From Pseudomonas sp. CHM02 (lineage in GTDB: Bacteria > Pseudomonadota > Gammaproteobacteria > Pseudomonadales > Pseudomonadaceae), in assembly GCF_000612585.1 (NCBI RefSeq), contig NZ_JFCA01000054.1, positions 1 to 44,489 of the forward strand: DNA of 44,489 nt, given 5' to 3'. The notes beneath the pieces are model-generated. The model worked only from the letters and a program-made list of their open reading frames with translations, searched no databases and was not told the DNA's origin. This document shows positions 8,329 to 16,224 of this stretch, piece by piece. The number at the start of each line of letters is the position of its first letter. Positions within the stretch are counted from its first letter, which is position 1. Both the position numbers and the translations under genes were made by a program.

Positions 8329-9059
8329 GGGGCCGCACTCGCCAAGGGTTTGCGTGCCACGCAGTTGACCAGGGTTTCTTCACGCTGGCCTATCGGCGGC
8401 GCCTTGCGCAGGCCCCAGCGTTCGAGCAGGCCGAAGTCGCTGGAACGGCTCCACCACAAGTACGGGTACGAGACGTTCTGCTGGCCGAATTCAAAGCCCT
8501 GCTCGCGGAGCATCTCCAGGTATTCTTCGGCGCTTTTCTGCACATGCATCGGGTGGCGGAACAGCCAGCGGATCACCCAGGTGTCGATATAGGCTTCGGT
8601 GGATTCGGCAAACAGCAAATAGCCGCCCGGCTTGAGCACACGGTAGAACTCCTTGAGCGCGCGATGCTGTTCGACCAGATGGTGAAAGGTCTGGTGGCAG
8701 AACAGGATATCGACGCTTTCGTCCGGCACTTGCAGGGTGGCGCAGTCGCTGCCGATCAGCTCGATGGCCAAGCCCTGGCGCGCCGCTTCTGCACGGCTCA
8801 GTTCCAGGCTGTGAGGGTCGGCGTCCAGGCCAATCAGGCGCCCAGGGGCGAACACCTGCTGCAACAGCTTGAAGGACTTGCCCTGGCCGCAGCCGGCGTC
8901 CAGCAGCACCGGCGCTTCCGGCAAGGGCTCGGTGAACAGGCTGCGCAGGTCGTTGATCGCCACGCGCAACACGTGGTGCTGCCAGGTATGGCTGCGCAGG
9001 AACCAGAAGCCGAACTTGGTTTCTTCGACGTAGTTCTTACTCAAGTACTGACTGCTCAC
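8325..9059 (-). CDS. SAM-dependent class I methyltransferase
   Basis: A 244-residue protein with the Rossmann motifs of class I methyltransferases: VLLDAGCGQG (motif I), IGLDADPHS (motif II) and VDILFCHQTFHHL with YRVLKPGGYLLFAE further on. The GTG at 9059 forms a GTGA overlap with the oxidoreductase stop and has AGGGGA just upstream; starting six codons earlier is possible but less likely. Methyltransferases in aryl polyene loci methylate the aromatic head or its oxygen, so that is its probable role. The exact position cannot be read from sequence. Confidence 0.88.
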   Translation of the reverse strand: MSSQYLSKNYVEETKFGFWFLRSHTWQHHVLRVAINDLRSLFTEPLPEAPVLLDAGCGQGKSFKLLQQVFAPGRLIGLDADPHSLELSRAEAARQGLAIELIGSDCATLQVPDESVDILFCHQTFHHLVEQHRALKEFYRVLKPGGYLLFAESTEAYIDTWVIRWLFRHPMHVQKSAEEYLEMLREQGFEFGQQNVSYPYLWWSRSSDFGLLERWGLRKAPPIGQREETLVNCVARKPLASAAP

Positions 9060-10303
9060 GCTGCATCCCCTGCACAAATTTCCGACAACATCCGCAACCG
9101 GCGCTTGGGTTCACTCACAAACGGGTTGCGTTCATCCCACGCATAACCGGCGAGGATCGAACTGATCATCCGGCGAATCTCCGGCGAGCTGCCCGGATGG
9201 AAGATCACATCCTGGAAAGTCCCGGCGTACCAGCCTTCGACGTAGCAGCGGAAGGTATCGACACCGCGCTTCAACGGCTCGGCGAATTCGGTTTGCCAGT
9301 CCACGGTTTCGCCGTTGAGCTGACGATGCAACACACCGGCGGCCATGCTCGCCGAACGCATGGCGATGGTGACCCCCGAGGAAAACACCGGGTCGAGGAA
9401 TTCCGCCGCGTTGCCCAGCAACGCAAAGCCCGGCCCATGCAGGCTCTTGACGTTGGCCGCATAGCCGCCGATGGTCCGCGCCGGTGTGTCCCACGCGGCG
9501 TTTTGCAGCACGCCGGCCAGGCTTGGGGTTTCATCGATAAAGCCGCGCAGGCAGGCATCGAGGTCGCTGTCGCGGCCATCGAAATGCGCTTTGGCCGCGA
9601 CTACGCCTACCGAGCAGCGGCCATTGCTGAACGGGATGGTCCAGAACCAGATATCGCGCTTGGTCGGGTGGGTGGTGACCAGAATCTTGGTGCGGTCGAA
9701 GCCTGGGTGTTCGATGCGGTCTTCAACGTGGGTGAACACCGCCTGGCGCACCGGAAAGTCCGACGGCATGTCCAGCTCCAGCAGGCGCGGCAGCACGCGA
9801 CCGTATCCGCTGGCGTCGAGCACGAACGTGGCCTTGAGGTGGTACTCGCTGCCGTTTTCGCGGCGTACGTGCAGGTAACGGGATTCGCCTTTGAAATCCA
9901 CGCCGACGATGGTTTCGCCGTAACGGATGTCCACGCCTTGCAACGCCGCCTGATCGGCCAGCAACTTGTCGAAGTCGCCGCGCTGAACCTGGAAGGTGGT
10001 GGGCTTGCCGTTGCTGAAGGTGTCACCGAAATCAAACGCACTGTAGCGCTCGCCCCAGGCGAACGCGGCACCGGTTTTCACTTGAAAGCCCGCCGCCTGC
10101 ACGGCGTCGAGCATGCCGGCTTCTTCGATAAAGTCGATGCAGTGGGACAGCAGGCTTTCGCCAATCGAGAACCGCGGGAAGTGCTGGCGCTCGATAATCA
10201 ATACATCATGCCCTTTGCGCTTTAACAGCGCGGCGGCGATGGCCCCGGACGGACCGGCACCGATTACCACCACTTGGCGACGTTCCATTTCAACTGTGGG
10301 CAC
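9056..10303 (-). CDS. Flavin-dependent halogenase-like oxidoreductase
   Basis: A 415-residue FAD-binding protein. The dinucleotide fold VVVIGAGPSGAIAA lies near residues 11-24, with IIERQHFPRFSIGESLL after it. Two further segments resemble flavin halogenases: GFQVKTGAAFAWG, matching the GFxxKxGAxFxWG stretch that holds the catalytic lysine in phenol/pyrrole-type enzymes, and IWFWTIPFSNGRCSVG, matching the WxWxIP signature. LDPVFSSGVTIAM near the C-terminus is also typical. The GTG at 10303 has AAGGAG five bases upstream and is preferred to an upstream ATG that lacks a ribosome site. Xanthomonadins are brominated aryl polyenes, so halogenation is plausible. It could instead be a non-halogenating hydroxylase or reductase of the same superfamily. 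Confidence 0.85.
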   Translation of the reverse strand: MPTVEMERRQVVVIGAGPSGAIAAALLKRKGHDVLIIERQHFPRFSIGESLLSHCIDFIEEAGMLDAVQAAGFQVKTGAAFAWGERYSAFDFGDTFSNGKPTTFQVQRGDFDKLLADQAALQGVDIRYGETIVGVDFKGESRYLHVRRENGSEYHLKATFVLDASGYGRVLPRLLELDMPSDFPVRQAVFTHVEDRIEHPGFDRTKILVTTHPTKRDIWFWTIPFSNGRCSVGVVAAKAHFDGRDSDLDACLRGFIDETPSLAGVLQNAAWDTPARTIGGYAANVKSLHGPGFALLGNAAEFLDPVFSSGVTIAMRSASMAAGVLHRQLNGETVDWQTEFAEPLKRGVDTFRCYVEGWYAGTFQDVIFHPGSSPEIRRMISSILAGYAWDERNPFVSEPKRRLRMLSEICAGDAA

Positions 10304-10336
10304 GAGGGCTCCTTGCCACATTGGCGATAATCACAT

Positions 10337-12649
10337 TCATGAGGCGTGTTTCTGTTGGCCGGCCCAGGGTGCCAGCATAAAGCTGAATGCCAGGCCCAGG
10401 CTGACCGATAAGCCGAAATTGCTCACCGCCGGCGTGCTGGACACCGCCAGCAGGCCAAACGACAACCAGGTGGTCAGCGCCGCCAGCAATGTCCCCAGCA
10501 GGCTCACCGCAGGGCCGCCGATCTGCTCGCGCATCAGGATCGCGTAGTCGACGCTGATGGCCGTGACCAACAGCAGGCCGAACAGGCTGAACAACGTCAG
10601 CGGCTGGCCCAGCCACCCGAGGCTGGCCAGGCTGCACAGGGCCGCCAGCAGTGGCAGGGCGACGATACGCAAGGCCCCGCCAAAGCCGAACGGCAGGATC
10701 AGCAGCAGCACGATCAGCACACAGGACAGCAACTTCAATTCGGCGGCGCTGATCTGCGTGTCGGCAAATACCCGGTTCAAGTCGCCCAGGCGATCCACCA
10801 GTTGTACGCCCGGTAAATCCAGCGCCTGCACCCGCAACAGCGCCGGATTGTTCAAGCCTTGCAGGCTGACCATCGCCGCCACGCCGCCGTCCACCGGGCC
10901 AAGCCAGAGAGTGCGCCAGGGTTCGGCCAACGGGCCTGCCAGGGCGGCATCGATGTCTTCGGTGGGCAAGGCTTGCAGTTGCGCCACTTCGGCTTGCAGG
11001 GCATTGGCGGGGACGCCGAGGTCCAGCAGCGGCTGCCAGTGTTGCGGGAGTTTATTCAGCGCATCACGCAGTTGTTGCTGTTCGGCAGGCAGGCTGACCA
11101 GTTGATTGAGCGCCAGGTAACCCTGGAGCTTGTCCATGTTCACCAGTTGATCCAGGCGCTGCGCCAGCGCGCTCTGGCGCTCCAGCAACTGCTGCTGATT
11201 TTCCGCGCGCACCAGGAAGAACTGGCTGGTGGGTTGAAACCCGGTAATCCGTGCCACGGCTTGCGCTTCTTGCAGCAATTGCGGCGGCGCACCGATCCAT
11301 TGGCGGATATCGTTCTTGCTGTTCAAGTGCCACAGGCCACCGGCGCAAAACAGCAGCACCAGCACCAGCAACGCCGGGCTCGGCACGCGCATGAGCAACG
11401 ACGCACGCACCTGCCACAGGCTTTCGGCGATGCGCAGCGGCCATTGCGCCGGGCGCAGTTCGACGCCCTTGAGCAACGCCGGCAACAGGCACACCGCGGA
11501 CAGGTAAGCACCGACCAGGCCGGCGGCGGAGAACACCGCGATTTGGGTAAGGGCCGGGAACGGTGTCCAGGCCAGCGCCAGGTAGCCGATGCAACTGGTG
11601 GCCAGGCTCAGGCTCAACCCCGGCAAGGTGATGCGCAACGCCGGCCAACTGCGCCACGGCTGCATGCTCCAGCTTTTCGACAGGTAGTGCAGCGGGTAAT
11701 CCACCGCCACGCCGATCAGGCTGGAGCCCAGCACCAGCGTCATCACATGCATATGGCCGAACAGTGCCACGCAAGCCACCGCGCCAAACAGCATGCCTAC
11801 CAGCACCGGCACAAACGCCAGCAGCACGCGCCAGCGCCGGAATGCCAGCAACAGCAACAGCAGGATGCCGACGGTAGCGCCGCCACCCACCCAGGTGATT
11901 TCCCGCGTGGCCTGTTGCTGACCATTGGCGGCGTAGAGCAAGCCGCTGGCGGCGAGCAATTGCGCGCCTTGCCCGCTGACCTGCTCGCGGCTGGCCTGGA
12001 GCAGGTCCGCCACCTGCAGCGGCAGTTTCATGTCGAACGCATTGCCGGTGGTGCGCGCGCGCAGCAGCACCCAGCTTTTGCCGTCGGCATCGGCGATCAG
12101 CGCGCCGCTGCCGATGTCCAGTTGCACCGAACCGTGTTGCGGCTGGCTGTTCTGGATGCGTCCGGTCAGGCCCAGCCAGTCGTCCTGGCTCGGCACCAGG
12201 CTGAACCCGGTGAAGGGGTCGAACAGCGCTTGCACGCGCTGTTGGATAAACGCGTCGGGCTGTTCGATCAGTTGCTCGCGGTCCCTGGTCGAGAGCATCG
12301 CCAGGCGGCCGCGCAGCAATTGCTCGCGCAGCGCCGGCAAGTCGGCTTGCAGGTTCCACTGCACCTGTTCAAACAGCCCGCTGGCCTGCCAGCGCTCACC
12401 CAGCTGTTGCGCCACAGCGACCGCTTGCTGGCGGTCGGCATGCCCCACCAGCACCAGCATTTCTCGGTTCAGTGGCTCCTGCATGCGTTGTTCGGCTTGC
12501 TGCTCCAAGGCGTCCGGCGTGTTGCCCGGCACCAGTTCCATCAGGTTGGCCGACAAGGGCGCGCCGTGGCGCCACTGCCAGCCGGCCAGGGCCAGCACGG
12601 CCACCAGCAGGATCAGGAACAGGCGCGGCAGCAGGCGTTCACTGGGCAA
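10337..12649 (-). CDS. MMPL/RND-family exporter
   Basis: An inner-membrane transporter of 770 residues. The layout is that of a single-chain MMPL protein: one N-terminal helix, a periplasmic loop of about 200 residues, a block of helices (for example ILLLLLLAFRRW and VLVGMLFGAVACVALFG), a second long loop and a last helix block (LLSCVLIVLLLILPFGFGG onward). The start appears to be TTG at 12649, overlapping the LolA-like gene end, with GGAG about ten bases upstream; no in-frame ATG or GTG nearby fits better. In aryl polyene loci (apeM position) this family is thought to move the lipidated polyene out of the inner membrane. Confidence 0.88.
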   Translation of the reverse strand: MPSERLLPRLFLILLVAVLALAGWQWRHGAPLSANLMELVPGNTPDALEQQAEQRMQEPLNREMLVLVGHADRQQAVAVAQQLGERWQASGLFEQVQWNLQADLPALREQLLRGRLAMLSTRDREQLIEQPDAFIQQRVQALFDPFTGFSLVPSQDDWLGLTGRIQNSQPQHGSVQLDIGSGALIADADGKSWVLLRARTTGNAFDMKLPLQVADLLQASREQVSGQGAQLLAASGLLYAANGQQQATREITWVGGGATVGILLLLLLAFRRWRVLLAFVPVLVGMLFGAVACVALFGHMHVMTLVLGSSLIGVAVDYPLHYLSKSWSMQPWRSWPALRITLPGLSLSLATSCIGYLALAWTPFPALTQIAVFSAAGLVGAYLSAVCLLPALLKGVELRPAQWPLRIAESLWQVRASLLMRVPSPALLVLVLLFCAGGLWHLNSKNDIRQWIGAPPQLLQEAQAVARITGFQPTSQFFLVRAENQQQLLERQSALAQRLDQLVNMDKLQGYLALNQLVSLPAEQQQLRDALNKLPQHWQPLLDLGVPANALQAEVAQLQALPTEDIDAALAGPLAEPWRTLWLGPVDGGVAAMVSLQGLNNPALLRVQALDLPGVQLVDRLGDLNRVFADTQISAAELKLLSCVLIVLLLILPFGFGGALRIVALPLLAALCSLASLGWLGQPLTLFSLFGLLLVTAISVDYAILMREQIGGPAVSLLGTLLAALTTWLSFGLLAVSSTPAVSNFGLSVSLGLAFSFMLAPWAGQQKHAS

Positions 12650-13349
12650 AGTCGTGTTGCTCCGCTTCGCTCAACGGCAGGCCGGCCGTGCTGTCCTGCA
12701 TGCGCAGCACAGTGCTGTCGCCTTGTGTTTCCAGCAGTTGGATGTTCTGCACCAGGTCGCCACCGTCGATATTGATCTGGGTGAAGACTTGCTTGAGCAG
12801 CAACGAGCGTGGGATCAGCGTCAATTTCCACTGCTTGGCCTCGCCTTGCAGTTGCAACTCGAAATCACGCTGCAAGCCGCTGCTGTCGCCTTGCAGCACC
12901 GCCAGGAACAACCGGTTCTGTTCGGCGCCGGCGCTCTTGTTCGGCAGCAGTTGCCAGCCGTTGGCGTCGCGTCGGGCAATGCCCTGGGCGCTGATGCGGT
13001 AGTCCTGTTGCAGCGGGGTTTTCAGCAGCCACAACAGGCCGTGGTCCTTGGCGAGCACGAAGGTGCCTTTGCTGACCAACGGCTGGGGCAGGGCACGCAG
13101 GTGTTTTTCCTGGGTGAAGCTGCCGTGGATCACTGAGGGTTTGGCGAGCTGCTCGCTGAGTTGTTGCAAGTCAAAAGCGTGAGCCAGGCTTGGAATGCTG
13201 AACAACAAGATCAGCGCAATCCATGTGGGAGCGGCGGTGCGACGATTCGACTTGCCCGCGAAGAACCCGAGGGCACCGCGCAGTGTCAGGCGGCTCGCGT
13301 TATCGTTGACGTCCATCGCGGGCAAGCCCGCTCCCACAGGGGATCTCAT
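12639..13349 (-). CDS. LolA-like outer-membrane lipoprotein carrier, N-terminus altered by a REPIN
   Basis: A 236-residue periplasmic carrier-type protein (apeL position). The mature part is LolA-like: QQLSEQLAKPSVIHGSFTQEK, then RALPQPLVSKGTFVLAK and DHGLLWLLKTPLQQDYRI. The signal peptide TWIALILLFSIPSLAHA should lie at the very N-terminus but here ends near residue 58. The reason is visible: between the ATG at 13349, which overlaps the thioesterase stop as ATGA, and codon TWI sits a complete REPIN (13224-13338) read through in frame without a stop. It encodes about 39 extra residues, including SPVGAGLPA and KSNRR. The basic KSNRR lies just before the hydrophobic core and might act as its n-region. 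An internal ATG within the REPIN (residue 12) is another possible start. Secretion may be normal, reduced or lost. Confidence 0.85.
   Translation of the reverse strand: MRSPVGAGLPAMDVNDNASRLTLRGALGFFAGKSNRRTAAPTWIALILLFSIPSLAHAFDLQQLSEQLAKPSVIHGSFTQEKHLRALPQPLVSKGTFVLAKDHGLLWLLKTPLQQDYRISAQGIARRDANGWQLLPNKSAGAEQNRLFLAVLQGDSSGLQRDFELQLQGEAKQWKLTLIPRSLLLKQVFTQINIDGGDLVQNIQLLETQGDSTVLRMQDSTAGLPLSEAEQHDFAQ
13224..13338. repeat. REPIN (GTGGGAGCGGGCTTGCCCGCG family) inside a coding region
   Basis: The arms GTGGGAGCGGCGG...CTTGCCCGCGAAG and CGCGGGCAAGCCCGCTCCCAC face each other and enclose about 50 bp. It is the only copy of this arm type in the window and the only REPIN inside a gene: it forms codons 4 to about 41 of the LolA-like gene read on the minus strand. 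Confidence 0.9.
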
Positions 13350-13771
13350 TTCAAGGCTCTCTCTACGGCGTCGGTGAATATTTTGGGGGAGGCCAGTTGC
13401 ATCTCGCGACTGGCGATTTCCACCGCCACCTGCACGGTGCTGGCACGGGTCAAGCGCTCGCCACTGGCGAGGTCGGTGATCAGGTAATTGACCTTCAAGC
13501 GGTTCTCCCACTCCACCAGGCTGGCGCGCACGTTGAGGGTCTGGCCGAACACGGCGCCGCGTACGTAGCGCAGTTGCATGTCGATCACCGGCCAGGCGTA
13601 GCCGGATTCGAGCATCGCCGTGTAGTTATGCCCGATCTTGTCCAGCAGCGCGCAGCGCGCCACTTCCAGGTACTTCACGTAATGCCCGTGCCACACCACG
13701 TTCATGGTGTCGACGTCAAAAAACGGCACGAGGATTTCAGTGTCGCAATGCAGTACGCCCTGGCTACGCAT
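13346..13771 (-). CDS. apeK: Hot-dog thioesterase (ApeK-like, 4HBT family)
   Basis: A 141-residue acyl thioesterase of the 4-hydroxybenzoyl-CoA thioesterase class. The active-site segment FFDVDTMNVVWHGHYVKYLE carries the catalytic aspartate near residue 20. The ATG at 13771 overlaps the end of the lyase gene by eight bases and its stop overlaps the LolA-like start. Thioesterases in aryl polyene clusters probably release stalled or mis-primed chains, and a final-release role is also possible. The symbol follows gene order and my memory of the published naming. Confidence 0.87.
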   Translation of the reverse strand: MRSQGVLHCDTEILVPFFDVDTMNVVWHGHYVKYLEVARCALLDKIGHNYTAMLESGYAWPVIDMQLRYVRGAVFGQTLNVRASLVEWENRLKVNYLITDLASGERLTRASTVQVAVEIASREMQLASPKIFTDAVERALK

Positions 13772-15305
13772 ACAGCCTCCAGTGTTGCTCGGCAATGCGT
13801 TGCAGGCACAGGCGCAGTTCGCCTTCCAGGGCGCGGTCTTCGATGACCGGCGGGAAGTCCTTGGCCAGTACTTCATGCATCGCCGCCAAGGCCGGCGGCA
13901 ATGGGCGGGCGTCCTCGGCCTGGGCGCGCAGCCACACACCCTGGTTGGCGGCGAGCAAGGTCGCGGCGGCGACCTGTTCGGTCAGCTCCAGCACACGGAT
14001 CGCATCGCGGGCGGCGATGGTGCCCATGCTCACCTTGTCCTGGTTATGGCACTCGGTGGAGCGCGAGAACACGCTGGCCGGCATGGTGTTTTTCAGGGCT
14101 TCGGCGGTCCAGGCGCTGGTGCCGATCTGCACGGCCTTGAAACCGTGGTTGATCATTGCGCGATCAGCCGGGGCGCCGGACAGGTTGCTCGGCAGGCCAT
14201 GGTTGTAACGCACGTCCACCAGCAGTGCGAGTTGGCGGTCCAGCAGGTCGGCGACGTTGGCGACCAGGGTCTTTAGGCTGTCCATGGCAAAGGCGATATG
14301 CCCGCCGTAGAAATGCCCGCCATGCAACACGCGTTCTGCTTCGGCGTCGATGATCGGGTTGTCGTTGGCGCTGTTCAGTTCGATCTCGATGAACGAACGC
14401 AGCCAGTTCAGGCTGTCGGCCAATACGCCTAGGACGTGGGGCGCGCAACGCAGCGAATAACGGTCCTGCAGGCGATGCAACGGCGCGGTCGGCGCGTCGA
14501 TGGCCAGGTCCTTGCGCAGCCAGGCGGCGACCTGCATCTGCCCCGGGTGTGGCTTGGCGGCGAACAGGCGCTCGTCGAAGTGTTCCGGGTTGCCTTGCAG
14601 TGCCACCACGTTCAGCGCGGTGATGCGCGTGGCCAGTTGCAGCAGGTAATCGGCGCGGGCGAACGCCAGGCAGGCCAGGCCGGTCATCACCGCAGTGCCG
14701 TTCATCAGCGCCAGCGCTTCCTTGGGGCGCAGCACCAGCGGGGTCCAGCCCAGCTCACGGTGCACATCGGCCGCCTGACGACGTTCGCCACGGAACATCA
14801 CCTCGCGTTCACCGGACAGGGTTGCGGCCACGTAGGACAGGGGCGTCAGGTCACCGCTGGCGCCCACCGAACCTTCTTCCGGGATCAGCGGCAGTACGTC
14901 GTGTTCAAGAAACGCATGCAGACGCTCCAGCAACTCCACGCGCACACCGGAAACGCCGTGGCACAGCGACTGCAAACGCGCAGCCAGCACCGCGCGGGTG
15001 GCCTGGGCGTCGAACAGCTTGCCCAGGCCGCAACCGTGGAAGGTGTAGAGGTGACGCGGCAACGCTTCGACGTGCTGCAAGGGCACCGCCACCACGCACG
15101 AATCGCCGTAGCCGGTGGTCACGCCGTAGATCACGCCTTCCTTGTCCAGCAGCGAGTCGAGGAACTGCGCGCCCTTGGCAATGCGCTGGCGATAGGCGGC
15201 ATCGCCCTGCAATCGGGTCGGCGCCTGACGGTTGGCCAGGGCCAGCACGTCTTCGATGCGCAGGGCGCGTTCGCCAAAGGTTACCGGCTCAAGATGCGTC
15301 GTCAT
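13764..15305 (-). CDS. Aromatic amino acid / histidine ammonia-lyase family enzyme
   Basis: A 513-residue lyase that removes ammonia from an aromatic amino acid to give an aryl acrylate, the likely starter of the polyene. The MIO prosthetic group would form from Ala149-Ser150-Gly151 in GSVGASGDLTPLSY. The catalytic tyrosine lies in GVIYGVTTGYG (Tyr60), and NGTAVMTG and SANDNPI follow as in the family. At the position that separates histidine, tyrosine and phenylalanine lyases it reads Phe89-His90 (YTFHGCG), which is none of the usual pairs (SH, HL, FL), so the substrate stays open. It is not housekeeping hutH, since no hut genes are nearby and it is embedded in the operon. Confidence 0.9.
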   Translation of the reverse strand: MTTHLEPVTFGERALRIEDVLALANRQAPTRLQGDAAYRQRIAKGAQFLDSLLDKEGVIYGVTTGYGDSCVVAVPLQHVEALPRHLYTFHGCGLGKLFDAQATRAVLAARLQSLCHGVSGVRVELLERLHAFLEHDVLPLIPEEGSVGASGDLTPLSYVAATLSGEREVMFRGERRQAADVHRELGWTPLVLRPKEALALMNGTAVMTGLACLAFARADYLLQLATRITALNVVALQGNPEHFDERLFAAKPHPGQMQVAAWLRKDLAIDAPTAPLHRLQDRYSLRCAPHVLGVLADSLNWLRSFIEIELNSANDNPIIDAEAERVLHGGHFYGGHIAFAMDSLKTLVANVADLLDRQLALLVDVRYNHGLPSNLSGAPADRAMINHGFKAVQIGTSAWTAEALKNTMPASVFSRSTECHNQDKVSMGTIAARDAIRVLELTEQVAAATLLAANQGVWLRAQAEDARPLPPALAAMHEVLAKDFPPVIEDRALEGELRLCLQRIAEQHWRLYA

Positions 15306-16224
15306 CGGTCTTCCAGAAAGGGTAAAAGTTGAACCATTGTTGGGGCGCTTCCAGGCAGAACTGGCCCAGGCGTGCGGCGTAGCGCGCGGTCCACAGGGCT
15401 ATGACCTGCTCGCGGGTGTTGCGTTTCCATTCGATCAATTCGGCGAAAGGCTCGATGCTCAGGCGATAGCGGCGTTTGTGCTTGAGGCACATCAGCAGGT
15501 TCACCGGGCATTTGAGCAAGCCGGCCAGCAGCCACGGACCCTGGGGGAAGGCGGCGTCGTGGCCGAGGAAATCCACGCACACGGTGCGCCCGCCATGCAG
15601 CGGCACGCGGTCGCCGGCGATGGCCAGCCACTCGCCGTCGTCCAGGCGCTGGCTGAGCAGCAGCATGGTGGCCGGATCCAGCTCGCTGACCTGGATCAGG
15701 CGCAGGTGAGTCGCACCGGCTTCGCCCAGCAGGCGGTTGAATTGTTCGGCGTGCTTGGTGTGCACCAGCACGTTCATGGTGACTTGTTCACCGATCTCGG
15801 CGAGGGCGCGGCACACTTCAAGGTTGCCCAGGTGTGCGCCCACCAGCATCTGCCCGCGCTCGCCGCGCAGTTGCCCGCGCAAGTGGGCCGGGTCGTTGAT
15901 CTCGATCTGCTCCAGGCGCAGCTTGCCGTTCCACACGTCGAGTTTGTCGAGCAACGAGTCGGCAAACGCCATGAACTGGCCGAAGACTTTCCAGTGGGTG
16001 GGGCGCAGTTCCTCGCGCCCGCTCCAGTCGGCCAGGCGCTGCTGGTATTGCCAGGCGCTCTGTCGCGCGGTGCGGCCGAACAGGAAAAAGTACAACACGA
16101 TGCCGTACAACACCGGGCTCAACACGCGGCGGCCGAGGACCTTGGCGGCGAAGGCGGTGAGCTTCATCAGCCAGTAGCTGCCGCGCTCTTCCCGGTCGGC
16201 CCAGTGCCTGGTGCTGTCGCTCAT
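15289..16224 (-). CDS. LpxL/HtrB-type lipid acyltransferase
   Basis: A 311-residue membrane-associated acyltransferase. The HX4E catalytic box appears in VGAHLGNLEVCRALAE, and one hydrophobic segment near the N-terminus (VLYGIVLYFFLFG) would anchor it to the inner membrane. The ATG at 16224 overlaps the glycosyltransferase stop (ATGA). In E. coli-type loci the corresponding ApeJ is, as I recall, one fused glycosyltransferase-acyltransferase; here the two parts are separate but adjacent and translationally coupled. It probably links the aryl polyene acyl chain to the lipid or sugar anchor. Confidence 0.87.
   Translation of the reverse strand: MSDSTRHWADREERGSYWLMKLTAFAAKVLGRRVLSPVLYGIVLYFFLFGRTARQSAWQYQQRLADWSGREELRPTHWKVFGQFMAFADSLLDKLDVWNGKLRLEQIEINDPAHLRGQLRGERGQMLVGAHLGNLEVCRALAEIGEQVTMNVLVHTKHAEQFNRLLGEAGATHLRLIQVSELDPATMLLLSQRLDDGEWLAIAGDRVPLHGGRTVCVDFLGHDAAFPQGPWLLAGLLKCPVNLLMCLKHKRRYRLSIEPFAELIEWKRNTREQVIALWTARYAARLGQFCLEAPQQWFNFYPFWKTDDDAS

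Noticed and set aside
13764..15305. hutH of histidine degradation
   Set aside because: No hutU, hutI, hutG or hutC nearby, the selectivity pair differs, and the gene overlaps pigment genes on both sides.
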